The notes below the pieces were generated by a model. The model did not search any database. It worked only from the letters and a program-made list of their open reading frames with translations, and was not told the DNA's origin. From IMG/VR virus record IMGVR_UViG_3300042509_001805, positions 1-64,000 of that record: DNA of 64,000 nucleotides. One strand, written 5' to 3'. Positions 14,252-21,622 of the stretch are shown here, in pieces. Each line of letters starts with the position of its first letter. The first letter of the stretch is position 1. The position numbers and the translations under genes were made by a program. The stretch is from a virus.

Positions 14252-14521
14252 GTGGCTAAACGCAAAAAGAAACTTCCGGTTGCGAGTGGTGAAATGTTGG
14301 ATTTTGTGGTGACTTTAGAGCGTCCCGAAACTGGTACAATTGTGCGGTATATCGAGCAGTTCAGCCCGTTTAATCCCGCGACTGGACAGCTATATACTCA
14401 TCGAGAGTTTAGCGAACAACTTTTGCCATACGTCCGAGAAGTTGGCAAGAGTTTTGAAAATTGGAATATGTTTGTTGTTCTTGCCACAAACGAAGAAATC
14501 GAAGAACTAAAGAGTATATAA
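14252..14521 (+). CDS. Early protein, unknown
   Basis: 89 aa, GTG start after AAGGAGAACGTAAC. Basic N-terminus AKRKKKL, then a mixed domain (FVVTLERPETGTIVRYIEQF). Not recognised. Stop coupled to the next ATG (TAATG). Confidence 0.65.
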   Translation: MAKRKKKLPVASGEMLDFVVTLERPETGTIVRYIEQFSPFNPATGQLYTHREFSEQLLPYVREVGKSFENWNMFVVLATNEEIEELKSI

Positions 14522-14595
14522 TGGGCATACTTATTGGGCTAGTTCTTGCATTTATTTTTGTGCAGAAAATATACCATCTCAACGGAAACCGCTAG
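14521..14595 (+). CDS. Membrane microprotein
   Basis: 24 aa, single hydrophobic helix (GILIGLVLAFIFVQKI), translationally coupled to the gene before it. Short, so tentative. Confidence 0.45.
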   Translation: MGILIGLVLAFIFVQKIYHLNGNR

Positions 14596-14618
14596 GTCGG
14601 CGGGCCGACCCGCCGCGT

Positions 14619-14647
14619 CGTAAGTCCTTGTGGCCCTAGCACTTACG
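14619..14647 (+). repeat. Cassette hairpin 9, loop inverted
   Basis: Arms CGTAAGTCC.../...CACTTACG as before, but the loop reads CTTGTGGCCCTAG, the reverse complement of the loop in copies 1-8. Preceded by CGGCGGGCCGACCCGCCG but no TGTACA site. Confidence 0.85.
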
Positions 14648-14683
14648 TCAACAAAAAAATTTCTTAATTTTTTCTCAAGTCGG

Positions 14684-14711
14684 TTGACATTCTGTGTCGA
14701 TAATGTATAAT
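14684..14711 (+). promoter_or_regulatory. Early promoter P19
   Basis: TTGACA 14684-14689, TATAAT 14706-14711, 16-bp spacer with GTCGATA. Confidence 0.9.
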
Positions 14712-14730
14712 AGGAAGCAAGGAGAACGCA

Positions 14731-14976
14731 ATGTATAAAAATTTTACGATTGAAATTAACTGCTGGCGATGCCACGAACCATACCGCGTCAAGCCTAACT
14801 GTGAAGGTTTTCTTCAGTGGATTAGGGGAGAAGCTTTGATTCAGGACGCAATGCCAGAACTTACTGCTGACCAACGCGAACTGATTATGAGTGGAACTTG
14901 CGACCGCTGTTGGAACGCTATGTTTCCATACAACGAAATTCTCTCGGCTGAAGTTCTTGACAAGGACGGTCGATAA
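14731..14976 (+). CDS. Zinc-finger-like early protein
   Basis: 81 aa after AAGGAG. CWRCH (residues 11-15) and CDRCW (57-61) give two CxxC pairs for one zinc, flanking a helical segment. Similar small phage proteins bind nucleic acid or host factors, but no family is assigned. P20 overlaps its last codons. Confidence 0.7.
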   Translation: MYKNFTIEINCWRCHEPYRVKPNCEGFLQWIRGEALIQDAMPELTADQRELIMSGTCDRCWNAMFPYNEILSAEVLDKDGR

Positions 14977-14984
14977 TGTATACT
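14957..14984 (+). promoter_or_regulatory. Early promoter P20
   Basis: TTGACA 14957-14962, TATACT 14979-14984, 16-bp spacer with GTCGATA; the spacer contains the upstream stop codon. Confidence 0.75.
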
Positions 14985-15024
14985 AAGGAAGTAAGTTAAA
15001 GTCACACATTTTGGAGATTGAATT

Positions 15025-15423
15025 ATGGGTTTGGACCAGTATGCTTTCGCACGTAAGGGTGAACCTGAAAAGTATATCGATAAAAATTGGCTTGGCAAGG
15101 ACCAAGAATTTATTCGCTATCCAGAAAAAAACGAAATCGCCTATTGGCGAAAGCACCCCAATTTGCAAGGTTGGATGGAAAATCTATACCGCGAAAAGGG
15201 TGGTGACGCTGAATCTTTCAACTGCGTTGATGTTGAATTGACGCTCGAAGATTTGAACCGTTTAGAGCGTGATATTAATAAAGGTGCTTTACCAAGCACG
15301 ACCGGCTTTTTCTTTGGTTCAGATTCCGACGAATACTACAAAGAACAAGACGAGAAATTTATCGACGCGGCTCGCGATTCAATTATTAACGGTTACACTG
15401 TTGTTTATAATTCGTGGTGGTAA
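15025..15423 (+). CDS. MGLDQYA-type conserved phage protein
   Basis: 132 aa after TTTTGGAGATTGAATT. The start MGLDQYAFARKGE, the middle AYWRKHPNLQGWMENLY and the end GYTVVYNSWW are typical of a family of conserved hypothetical proteins common in phages and bacteria. No biochemical function is established that I know of. Likely intact. Confidence 0.75.
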   Translation: MGLDQYAFARKGEPEKYIDKNWLGKDQEFIRYPEKNEIAYWRKHPNLQGWMENLYREKGGDAESFNCVDVELTLEDLNRLERDINKGALPSTTGFFFGSDSDEYYKEQDEKFIDAARDSIINGYTVVYNSWW

Positions 15424-15454
15424 CTAACGTTAAAGAAATAACAAGGAGAAAGTT

Positions 15455-15763
15455 ATGAGCAAATACTTTACAGCAGCAGAAGCAAAGAAATTGGCCGGAA
15501 AATCAGTTGAAGAAAAAGTTGAGCTTTTGTGTGAATCAATCAAGAAAAACGCCAGCGAACGTAAACGTTCATTAATAACTGGTTGGGAGCACAAAGAAGA
15601 CCGAGATTTGTGGATTGATGGTGGATACAGCCGAACAGAAGATTGGGAAAAAGCAAAAAAGATTCTTGAGGCACTTGGTTATAAAGTTACATTTTATTGT
15701 CAAGAGCCCCCATCCGTGTGGGCAATCCCAATCGTTGCTATGTATACCATAATTGAGTGGTAA
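15455..15763 (+). CDS. Early protein, unknown
   Basis: 102 aa after AAGGAGAAAGTT. Helical N-terminal half, then a strand-helix region (ALGYKVTFYCQEPPSVWAIP). Not recognised; likely co-transcribed with 15025. Confidence 0.7.
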   Translation: MSKYFTAAEAKKLAGKSVEEKVELLCESIKKNASERKRSLITGWEHKEDRDLWIDGGYSRTEDWEKAKKILEALGYKVTFYCQEPPSVWAIPIVAMYTIIEW

Positions 15764-15791
15764 CTGACAAACTGCTTCAAAGGAACGTAAC

Positions 15792-15980
15792 GTGAAAATT
15801 TGGTGTGTAGCGTGTTTTTACGAAGTCCAGCGTGATGCCCATTGGCGTTTGGAACTCAGCAATATTTATTTGTTTAGTTCTGCTCAACTGGCAAATAAGT
15901 TTGTTAGGAGTAATTATTACCAAAAAATGAACTACGACGCATTTGAAACTTATGAATCAGAGGTTGACAATGCGGTTTAG
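15792..15980 (+). CDS. Small protein, unknown
   Basis: 62 aa, GTG start after AAAGGAACGTAAC. The strand-then-helix plan (KIWCVACFYEV...SSAQLANKFVRSNY) resembles short proteins that report environmental inputs in phages, but is unassigned. Its 3' end contains P21. Confidence 0.65.
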   Translation: MKIWCVACFYEVQRDAHWRLELSNIYLFSSAQLANKFVRSNYYQKMNYDAFETYESEVDNAV

Positions 15981-15991
15981 TGTGGTATACT
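15964..15991 (+). promoter_or_regulatory. Promoter P21
   Basis: TTGACA 15964-15969, TATACT 15986-15991, 16-bp spacer without the GNCGATA motif. Only seven bases to the ATG at 15998, so the first gene would have almost no leader. Confidence 0.65.
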
Positions 15992-15997
15992 TGCGTT

Positions 15998-16129
15998 ATG
16001 AAGATTAAAATCAACAAAGTGGCAACGGGTCACAATCCGCCAGTATTTCGCTGCGGCAAGTGGCAGGATAAGCGTAAACGGCGTGAGCGTACTCGCGCAG
16101 CACAAAGATTAAAGTGGAGTCGGGAATGA
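15998..16129 (+). CDS. Small basic protein
   Basis: 43 aa, too short for most callers. Very basic: RCGKWQDKRKRRERTRAAQR. No RBS; the P21 start site is 1-3 bases upstream, so it may be leaderless. Ends with an ATGA overlap into the next gene. Nucleic-acid binding is plausible from composition. Confidence 0.5.
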   Translation: MKIKINKVATGHNPPVFRCGKWQDKRKRRERTRAAQRLKWSRE

Positions 16130-16386
16130 GCGTAAAGACTCTTGTTCGTTGTCGCGGATTTACTGAAATTTTTAGCGATAACAAATACACATATATTTAT
16201 CACAATGGTAATATGGGTGACACAGAAAGTCATATTCGCAAAAATTTTGATAGTATGTATTTTGATGGAGCGTACAACAGGCTTGAAAGGCAAGCAAATG
16301 TTATTAAAGATGGCTCGCCTGATTACAGTTTTGTTTTACGTGTTCCTACAAATGTATTTAACGCTTTGATAAAGGAGAACGAATGA
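16126..16386 (+). CDS. Small protein, unknown
   Basis: 86 aa from the ATG in the ATGA overlap; a longer frame from 16114 lacks support. Mixed fold with SDNKYTYIYHNGNMGD. Not recognised. Ends with another ATGA overlap. Confidence 0.7.
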   Translation: MSVKTLVRCRGFTEIFSDNKYTYIYHNGNMGDTESHIRKNFDSMYFDGAYNRLERQANVIKDGSPDYSFVLRVPTNVFNALIKENE

Positions 16387-16751
16387 TTAAGATTAAAGGT
16401 TTGCCGGAAGGCTATGACATTGTGAGGATTGGCAGGCCAGAGGCTTGCGAATTATTTATAGGTGGCACTGGGATGGTGGAAAGGTCAAGCGGTGATTTGA
16501 TGGCCGCTTGCTACCTCATCGTCCGCAAAATCGAGCGGCCAAAGCAATACAGGCCGTTTGCCAGTGCTGAGGAGTTTAAGCCGCATCGGGATAGGTGGAC
16601 AAGGCGAATCGCATACGACCCACAAGGAAATGATATTTACCCGCCAACACGATACAGCGATTTAGGTTATCACGGGTTCAAATGGCAATGGTGCTTTGAG
16701 AACTTTTCATTTGACGATGGTACCCCATTTGGCGTGGAGGTGAGTGAATGA
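16383..16751 (+). CDS. GYDIVRIGRP family protein 1
   Basis: 122 aa after AAGGAGAACGA. Paralogue of the 122-aa protein at 39729: both share LPEGY(D/E)(I/L)VRIGRP, Y(L/V)(I/V)(V/L)RKIE(R/K)P, YRPFA, and the end GxPFGVE. A small beta-rich domain seems likely. The two copies stand in different operons, 23 kb apart. Function unknown. Confidence 0.75.
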   Translation: MIKIKGLPEGYDIVRIGRPEACELFIGGTGMVERSSGDLMAACYLIVRKIERPKQYRPFASAEEFKPHRDRWTRRIAYDPQGNDIYPPTRYSDLGYHGFKWQWCFENFSFDDGTPFGVEVSE

Positions 16752-16894
16752 AGGTCTTTGTTGTAATTTGTTTTAAGGTAATTGGCCGCGAACATATTTT
16801 TGTAAATGCCGCCGTTTTCAAAAACTCAAATGACGCATCTACGTTTGGTGCAAATTATGACGATTCAATAGTAATCGAAAGGACTGTATCTTGA
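16748..16894 (+). CDS. Small protein, unknown
   Basis: 48 aa in an ATGA overlap. Strand-rich start KVFVVICFKVIGREHIFVNA. Ends in TTGA, sharing bases with the TTG start of the next gene. Not recognised. Confidence 0.6.
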   Translation: MKVFVVICFKVIGREHIFVNAAVFKNSNDASTFGANYDDSIVIERTVS

Positions 16895-17313
16895 ACGCCA
16901 AAGTTTATATTTACTGGAATTTACATAAGCGTTGTTTCAGTGCAAAACGAAACGGCAAAGTTTTCGCCCACTTCCGAAATGCCAGCATTTTGAATCCTGA
17001 GTTTCGAGTGAGTGCTGCTGGATGCCGCCGTGTTCGTCGCGATGGTCGCAAAAATGTTCATGCCAACATTGTATGCGAATTGGAGAATTTTACAATTCAT
17101 TCAGACAGCAGAATCGCCCCTGTTAGTGACGCTACTGCTGAGTATGCTTACTATAATCCGTATCTTTACGAAACTTTTGTTGACAACGAAGGTGATGCAT
17201 TGTATAATGCACAAAGTGCCGAGTTAACCACTTATGAGCATATGCTCAATTACTATAAAAATTTGAAAGAAAGACAACCCATTATTTACATTACGAAAGA
17301 AGCAAATGACTAA
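16891..17313 (+). CDS. Basic protein, unknown, TTG start
   Basis: 140 aa, TTG start within the previous stop (TTGA). Cationic N-terminal half with RKNVHANIVCELENFTIHSD and an acidic middle. Not recognised. It contains a good internal promoter at 17180-17208. Confidence 0.65.
   Translation: MNAKVYIYWNLHKRCFSAKRNGKVFAHFRNASILNPEFRVSAAGCRRVRRDGRKNVHANIVCELENFTIHSDSRIAPVSDATAEYAYYNPYLYETFVDNEGDALYNAQSAELTTYEHMLNYYKNLKERQPIIYITKEAND
17180..17208 (+). promoter_or_regulatory. Internal promoter
   Basis: TTGACA 17180-17185, TATAAT 17203-17208, 17-bp spacer, inside the 16891 coding sequence. It could add transcription of 17306-17978. Confidence 0.5.
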
Positions 17314-17500
17314 CGACATTGCAAAAAGATTAGAAAACGACATTGCAAAAAGATTAGAAAAACTCCAAGATGACTTGAACCATCTGGCCGAGAAACTCTC
17401 TGGAGAAGGTCCATCTAGCTATACCGAACGAAAAGAGCGAGCAAAAGAACGACAAGCTTTTGTTAGTGAAATAGAAAGAATGCAAAATGAAAGTGAATAA
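17306..17500 (+). CDS. Coiled-coil protein with fresh internal duplication
   Basis: 64 aa. An exact 24-bp tandem duplication makes NDIAKRLE NDIAKRLE at the N-terminus. The rest is charged helix. Not recognised. The identical copies suggest a recent slippage event. Confidence 0.6.
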   Translation: MTNDIAKRLENDIAKRLEKLQDDLNHLAEKLSGEGPSSYTERKERAKERQAFVSEIERMQNESE

Positions 17501-17696
17501 GCACAACCGCGACCTAATTATTGCCGAATATATCGACCGTACCATCGATGGAATGGATATTAAAGGACTTATTGAATATGTTCGTGGCGGAATAGAAGCC
17601 GACCTTAAACATTATTCCGATACAGAATTGGAATATGAAATTCTTGACCAATACGATGATTTTCCTTGGTACGATTTTGATTATGCAGATGAATAA
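17487..17696 (+). CDS. Acidic protein, unknown
   Basis: 69 aa, ATG overlapping the previous gene by 14 bases. Acidic, helical, with YDDFPWYDFDYADE at the end. Not recognised. Confidence 0.65.
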   Translation: MKVNKHNRDLIIAEYIDRTIDGMDIKGLIEYVRGGIEADLKHYSDTELEYEILDQYDDFPWYDFDYADE

Positions 17697-17768
17697 AGTA
17701 TAAGGTTTTGGCGGCCCTGTTGGTAGTTTTGTTATTGAATATAAGGAACCTTCATTAGAGAATAAATA

Positions 17769-17978
17769 ATGACCGAAAACCCACTACAACTAGCAACTAA
17801 AAATTGGATAGAAGCAGTCCAGAAGTATTATGAGAATACTCGTAGTAATGAATTGACCCAAATTCATATGAGGGGTTATTTCAGCGGTTGGAGCGAACGC
17901 GAGATTCTGGAATTTGCGAATAAATTGGCTAAAAATGAACAGGACTATCCTTTGTATAGAGAGAACGAGAATAAATAG
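17769..17978 (+). CDS. Small helical protein
   Basis: 69 aa; AAGGAA is about 25 bases upstream and no closer RBS is seen. Helical. Not recognised. It is the last gene before cassette hairpin 10. Confidence 0.55.
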   Translation: MTENPLQLATKNWIEAVQKYYENTRSNELTQIHMRGYFSGWSEREILEFANKLAKNEQDYPLYRENENK

Positions 17979-17993
17979 GCCCGCCCGCCGAGC

Positions 17994-18022
17994 CCTAAGT
18001 CCTTGTGCCGCTAGGACTTACG
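17994..18022 (+). repeat. Cassette hairpin 10, loop inverted
   Basis: CCTAAGTCCTTGTGCCGCTA with GGACTTACG. Two copies of TTCCCGCTCGGGA follow (near 18050 and 18090), a palindromic pair not seen elsewhere. Confidence 0.8.
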
Positions 18023-18137
18023 TCAATCAAGCAAAGCAACTTTTGTGCCATTCCCGCTCGGGAAAATTCTAGGCAAACCGCAAAAGTTATTCCCGCTCGG
18101 GACAGAAAACTTTTTTCTTTTTTTTCTCTCAAGCCAC

Positions 18138-18165
18138 TTGACCTTCGCGGTCGATAAAGTATAAT
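18138..18165 (+). promoter_or_regulatory. Early promoter P22
   Basis: TTGACC 18138-18143, TATAAT 18160-18165, 16-bp spacer with GTCGATA. Drives the amidoligase gene. Confidence 0.85.
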
Positions 18166-18202
18166 GAGAGAGTAAGTCACACACAATGTTTAGGAGTTAG
18201 TT

Positions 18203-19054
18203 ATGCCTCGCCGTGTTGTTAGTTGTCAGTTGCCGCCCGTCAAAACGTGCAAGAATACCAATTGTGCTAGTGTTGCTATTAGCTACGATGGTTTCTGCAA
18301 GTCGCACGCTCCAAGTCGTCGCATTAAGAGCTATAATTCGCGTCCGCGATGTAGTTCACGATGGGCGAATCCTATCGGTATCGAACTCGAAATGATTCAT
18401 CCAGAATCCGCAAGCCGTTTGGCACAAGTTGCCCGCTTTGCATGTACCGATGCCAGTTTACCCTATGGTGGTGCGGAAATCAAGCTGGTGCAAGATGCCA
18501 GTAAGATTACCAATATCGCCGCCGATACTGCTCAACGTGCTGGCCTTGCTGGTGCAAAGGTTAATCGTAGCTGCGGTTTTCATGTTCATATGGGATTGCC
18601 CAATGGTGTCAGCGTTGGATTAGAGCGTCGAAGCGATGCGAACTGGTCAAGCTGTAACGCCCGTTATCGTTTGTGGGCATTGGCAACAAACTTTCAAGAA
18701 TACTTTTTTGATATTGTTCCCAAAACTCGCCGCACGAACCACTATTGCTCGCCGTTGACAAGCGTAACCAATAGTTTACATTCTCACTATGCTTGGCTAT
18801 CTGTTTCGCACCGTGTTCCTACGGTCGAACTACGGATTCATAGCGGAACGGTCAATCCGTGGAAAGTCAAAGGTTGGGTCGAAGTCGCTGTGCGTTTGCG
18901 TGAAATGGTAAACGCCGCGATTCTCGGAACCCAAGGTTGGGATAATCTTCCTAGCAAGAAGTTTGTAGATTATATGGAACCGGGAACACTTGGTTCCAAG
19001 TATTTGCTCGCTCGCGAATGTGCTGGTGGCAAACTGGTAAATTTTGGATTCTAA
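18203..19054 (+). CDS. Amidoligase-type COOH-NH2 ligase
   Basis: 283 aa. Residues 12-34 hold a zinc-knuckle-like CKNTNCASVA..CKSH. The catalytic domain shows the amidoligase (glutamine-synthetase-like fold) pattern: GIELEMI (58-64), DASLPYGGAEIKL, CGFHVHMGLP (124-133), RTNHYC, and VELRIHSGTVNPWKVKGWV. The family uses ATP to join a carboxylate to an amine, making peptide-like tags. It is followed by a class II glutamine amidotransferase, a pairing known from comparative genomics of this family. Substrate unknown. Confidence 0.85.
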   Translation: MPRRVVSCQLPPVKTCKNTNCASVAISYDGFCKSHAPSRRIKSYNSRPRCSSRWANPIGIELEMIHPESASRLAQVARFACTDASLPYGGAEIKLVQDASKITNIAADTAQRAGLAGAKVNRSCGFHVHMGLPNGVSVGLERRSDANWSSCNARYRLWALATNFQEYFFDIVPKTRRTNHYCSPLTSVTNSLHSHYAWLSVSHRVPTVELRIHSGTVNPWKVKGWVEVAVRLREMVNAAILGTQGWDNLPSKKFVDYMEPGTLGSKYLLARECAGGKLVNFGF

Positions 19055-19105
19055 TTATCGTTCGATAGAACGTACACACACTCACTTTTTTTGGAGAATT
19101 TTATT

Positions 19106-19972
19106 ATGTGTCGATTGGCTTATATTCCGGGCAACTGCAAAGTAAACCGTACTGATTTGGTGGACCTTTTGCATATGCTGCAAAAGTCGTTTGGTGGCGA
19201 TGGTAACGGATTCGTTGCCGTTGGTCCCAATGGTGAGGAGTTTAGCGAGAAGGGTGTCAAGTTAGACAACGATGCTATCGTTATCAAAACTTGGAAACTT
19301 ATCAAAAAGGGTTGGTCGGTTTACTATCATACTCGCAAGATTAGCGTAGGCTGGAGTAGCGACAAGCAATGCCATCCGCACCGTATCAACGGTGACAAGT
19401 TCAAGGGTTGGCTGTGCCACAATGGAACGTGGAATGATGGAGTACCGCTTGCCAATTATCTTAACTGTGGTAGCGATACCGCTGCTCTTGCTCGATGTAT
19501 CGGCAAGTTTGGTATCGAGGGAGCAGAAAAACGCAATCTGTTTCCCAAGTCGGGCGTGTTTCTTATCTACGGTAGCGAGAATGGCGAATCGCCTATTCAT
19601 CGCGTAGTCAAGAAATCGGGCGACTTGCAATACTGCCCCAAGACTGGTATTTGGGCCAGTGAGTTCGAAAAGGATTGGCCGTACTGGTCGCAGGTTTATA
19701 CCGCAACTGTTGGCAAGCACTTGCTTTGCAAACCAGCCCCACAATATATTTCGCCTGCTCGCGGTAATGGTGGCAAGTTTGTGAGTCGCAAGAATAGCCA
19801 TCCTGATATTATTGATTCAGGAATTCCAGCACCGTGGGACGATGATGACCGAACCGTTGTTGATTCGCGTCGCTCGTTGTCGCAACGATTGTGGCCGCAA
19901 GACCCTACTGAGTACGAACCAGAGCCAGATTGGGAATATCGTGGCGGATACCCACGACGCGATTTGAGTTAG
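19106..19972 (+). CDS. Class II glutamine amidotransferase
   Basis: 288 aa from the ATG after TTTTTGGAGAA; starting here puts Cys at position 2, the Ntn nucleophile. Other class II features are GGDGNGFVAVG, HTRKISVG with a CHPH segment, and HNGTWND followed by SDTAALARC. It would release ammonia from glutamine (or hydrolyse a gamma-glutamyl bond). The last 90 residues are Pro/Arg/Asp-rich and seem disordered. With the upstream amidoligase it forms a likely two-enzyme modification pair. Confidence 0.85.
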   Translation: MCRLAYIPGNCKVNRTDLVDLLHMLQKSFGGDGNGFVAVGPNGEEFSEKGVKLDNDAIVIKTWKLIKKGWSVYYHTRKISVGWSSDKQCHPHRINGDKFKGWLCHNGTWNDGVPLANYLNCGSDTAALARCIGKFGIEGAEKRNLFPKSGVFLIYGSENGESPIHRVVKKSGDLQYCPKTGIWASEFEKDWPYWSQVYTATVGKHLLCKPAPQYISPARGNGGKFVSRKNSHPDIIDSGIPAPWDDDDRTVVDSRRSLSQRLWPQDPTEYEPEPDWEYRGGYPRRDLS

Positions 19973-20024
19973 TGTGTGTGTGTGTTTGTAGGTGAGTTTT
20001 ATCTTTTAACTTTAGGAGTATTTT

Positions 20025-20114
20025 ATGAAGAAGTGTACTGGTTGTGGCCGTCCAATTGAAACTGTTGTTATTCGTCAATGTCCAAAATGCATCAACAATC
20101 GCGCTGGATTATAA
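20025..20114 (+). CDS. Mini zinc-ribbon peptide
   Basis: 29 aa after TTTAGGAGTATTTT. CTGCG and CPKCI are two CxxC knuckles nine residues apart, a minimal zinc ribbon. A run of GT repeats flanks it on both sides (19974-19986 and 20115-20132). It may be a substrate, a subunit or a regulator of the amidoligase pair (inference). Confidence 0.6.
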   Translation: MKKCTGCGRPIETVVIRQCPKCINNRAGL

Positions 20115-20167
20115 GTGTGTGTGTGTGTGTGTGATGCCCAACAGCTTGGGGGACGCAAGTCCCCCGG

Positions 20168-20234
20168 CTGTACGGGTGTACACTACGCGGGCCGCCCCGC
20201 GACGCCCTAAGTCCTTGTGGCTCTAAGACTTACG
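20168..20234 (+). repeat. Cassette palindrome and hairpin 11, loop inverted
   Basis: CTGTACGGGTGTACACTA (20168-20185), GCGGGCCGCCCCGC block, hairpin 20206-20234 with loop CTTGTGGCTCTAAG in the inverted orientation. Confidence 0.85.
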
Positions 20235-20301
20235 TCAATCCGCTAGGCAAACCTCATGCCAAACAAAAACAAAAATCTTTTTTCTTTTTTCCTCAAGATA
20301 C

Positions 20302-20329
20302 TTGACAAGCAATGCCGATATAGTATAAT
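20302..20329 (+). promoter_or_regulatory. Early promoter P23, driving an RNA gene
   Basis: TTGACA 20302-20307, TATAAT 20324-20329, 16-bp spacer with GCCGATA. Predicted start about 20336, exactly the first base of the structured RNA; no ORF follows. Confidence 0.85.
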
Positions 20330-20335
20330 AAGGAA

Positions 20336-20462
20336 GTGAGCAGTGGCCTGACAAGCAGGTACGACTCTCGACAGTTAAGGACCGGGAAGCTCCGGGCTGA
20401 ACCGTTTCGTAGCGGTTACTGTTGATTGCTGCTGTTGGCGGTGTTCGATTCCCGCCGCTCAC
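20336..20462 (+). ncRNA. tRNA-like structured RNA with own promoter
   Basis: 127 nt. Ends pair as GTGAGC/GCTCAC. A T-arm follows the tRNA rule (loop TTCGATT, G53-C61 closing pair) with one bulged U. In place of a normal anticodon arm is a 7-bp stem (20369-20375 with 20418-20424) enclosing two hairpins (CCGG/CCGG and AACCG/CGGTT). No isotype can be assigned. It could be an intron-bearing tRNA, a decoy or a separate RNA class. The DUF932 promoter begins 19 bases after it. Confidence 0.65.
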
Positions 20463-20480
20463 ATTTTTTAAAAATTCCGC

Positions 20481-20508
20481 TTGACATTCGTTGAGCGTAA
20501 CGTATAAT
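20481..20508 (+). promoter_or_regulatory. Promoter P24
   Basis: TTGACA 20481-20486, TATAAT 20503-20508, 16-bp spacer lacking GNCGATA. Drives the DUF932 gene. Confidence 0.85.
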
Positions 20509-20552
20509 TCAAGAGTAACAAGTTCAGTTTTTTTTCACGAAGGGTTTTTACC

Positions 20553-21473
20553 ATGTCTACTGTTTCCCGTTCTAATGTTTCTGCCAACGAAATCTCGGCT
20601 CGCGTTGCCGCTGCTTTCAACTTCACTGTTGACAAGTTCCCGCTTGCTGGCCCAGATGGTCTTCGCACTCCGTGGTACGGTATGTTCCGCTCTGACAACA
20701 ACGAAGTTGTTGGTAACGGTTCTGTAACCTCGCGGTACTGTCCACACCAAACCGAAGACGTTCTCGCACTGGTGGATGCCGCCAGCGAAGCGTTTGAAGG
20801 TGTGGCGAGTGTTGACACCTACTTCCGCGATGGGCATTATGTCGCCATCGAACCAACTCGCGAACAACGTTATGCGATTTTCGGCACTGCCGACAACATC
20901 TTTCCGCGTGTCGTGATTCGTGCGGGTTACGATGGCAAGGCGTTCAACGCCGCGATGGGTTATTACCGCGATGCTTGCCGCAATCTGGCAATCATGCGAC
21001 AAGTTAGCGGAACCACCGTTTCCATCCGCCACACTAGCGGACTGCGAAGCCGCATGGATTCGCTGATTCAAAGCTTTACGAGTCTTCGCGATTCGTGGCA
21101 AATGCTGGCCGCAACTGCGGTTCAGCTTGAATCAACTCGCGTGAATCTTGCGGACTTCCTTCGCGAAGTTTACGGCGAACCCGAAACCGACAGCGGTCGT
21201 GCTGCGACTATCCATCGCAATCGTACCGAAACGATTTTCAATCGTGTGATGGATGAACGTAGCCGCACTGGTCGCGGTGCTATGCCAGCCGATTTCCGCG
21301 TCAGCGGTTGGGAAGCGTTCAACGCTGTGCAGGGATTCGTTCAGCATGAATCAACTCGCAAGAGTTCGGCTCGCGGTGCTGCCGCAACCGGATTTGGTCG
21401 AATCATCGCCGCCGCTAACGATGCTGCGGTTCAACGTGCCGAACGTGCTGCGATGAATCTGCTCGCGGTTTAA
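20553..21473 (+). CDS. DUF932-family protein
   Basis: 306 aa after CGAAGGGTTTTTACC. DUF932 signs: TPWYGMFRSDNNEVVG (residues 39-54), then SRYCPHQTEDVLALVDAA, and a helical C-terminal half. The family is widespread in phages and plasmids, often highly expressed, with no settled function. Its GC content looks higher than that of neighbours, fitting strong codon selection or transfer. Followed by a strong terminator, so it is a monocistronic unit. Confidence 0.85.
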   Translation: MSTVSRSNVSANEISARVAAAFNFTVDKFPLAGPDGLRTPWYGMFRSDNNEVVGNGSVTSRYCPHQTEDVLALVDAASEAFEGVASVDTYFRDGHYVAIEPTREQRYAIFGTADNIFPRVVIRAGYDGKAFNAAMGYYRDACRNLAIMRQVSGTTVSIRHTSGLRSRMDSLIQSFTSLRDSWQMLAATAVQLESTRVNLADFLREVYGEPETDSGRAATIHRNRTETIFNRVMDERSRTGRGAMPADFRVSGWEAFNAVQGFVQHESTRKSSARGAAATGFGRIIAAANDAAVQRAERAAMNLLAV

Positions 21474-21500
21474 TCTTTCGTGTGTTTCCTTTCGTGTGAG

Positions 21501-21534
21501 CCAGTGGCGGCATTTTGCCGCCGCTGGTTTTTTT
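21501..21534 (+). terminator. Strong rho-independent terminator
   Basis: CCAGTGGCGGCA pairs with TGCCGCCGCTGG (12 bp, one wobble), short T loop, then seven Ts. Confidence 0.9.
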
Positions 21535-21547
21535 AGATAGGTGTACA

Positions 21548-21607
21548 ATGGTATACATACTAATCGTCATTGTGGCGTGTATTATATTTTTGATGCTGGA
21601 ATTATAA
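21548..21607 (+). CDS. Possible 19-aa membrane peptide
   Basis: ATG GTA... gives a single hydrophobic helix (MVYILIVIVACIIFLMLEL). It starts inside a TGTACA-type palindrome with only a weak AGG upstream, and lies between two terminators. Similar to other one-helix peptides in the region; tentative. Confidence 0.3.
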   Translation: MVYILIVIVACIIFLMLEL

Positions 21608-21622
21608 TTCCGGTTATACTCT

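Noticed and set aside
20535-21347. Long minus-strand frames opposite the DUF932 gene
   Set aside because: They arise from GC-rich codon bias of DUF932; no promoter, RBS or domain.
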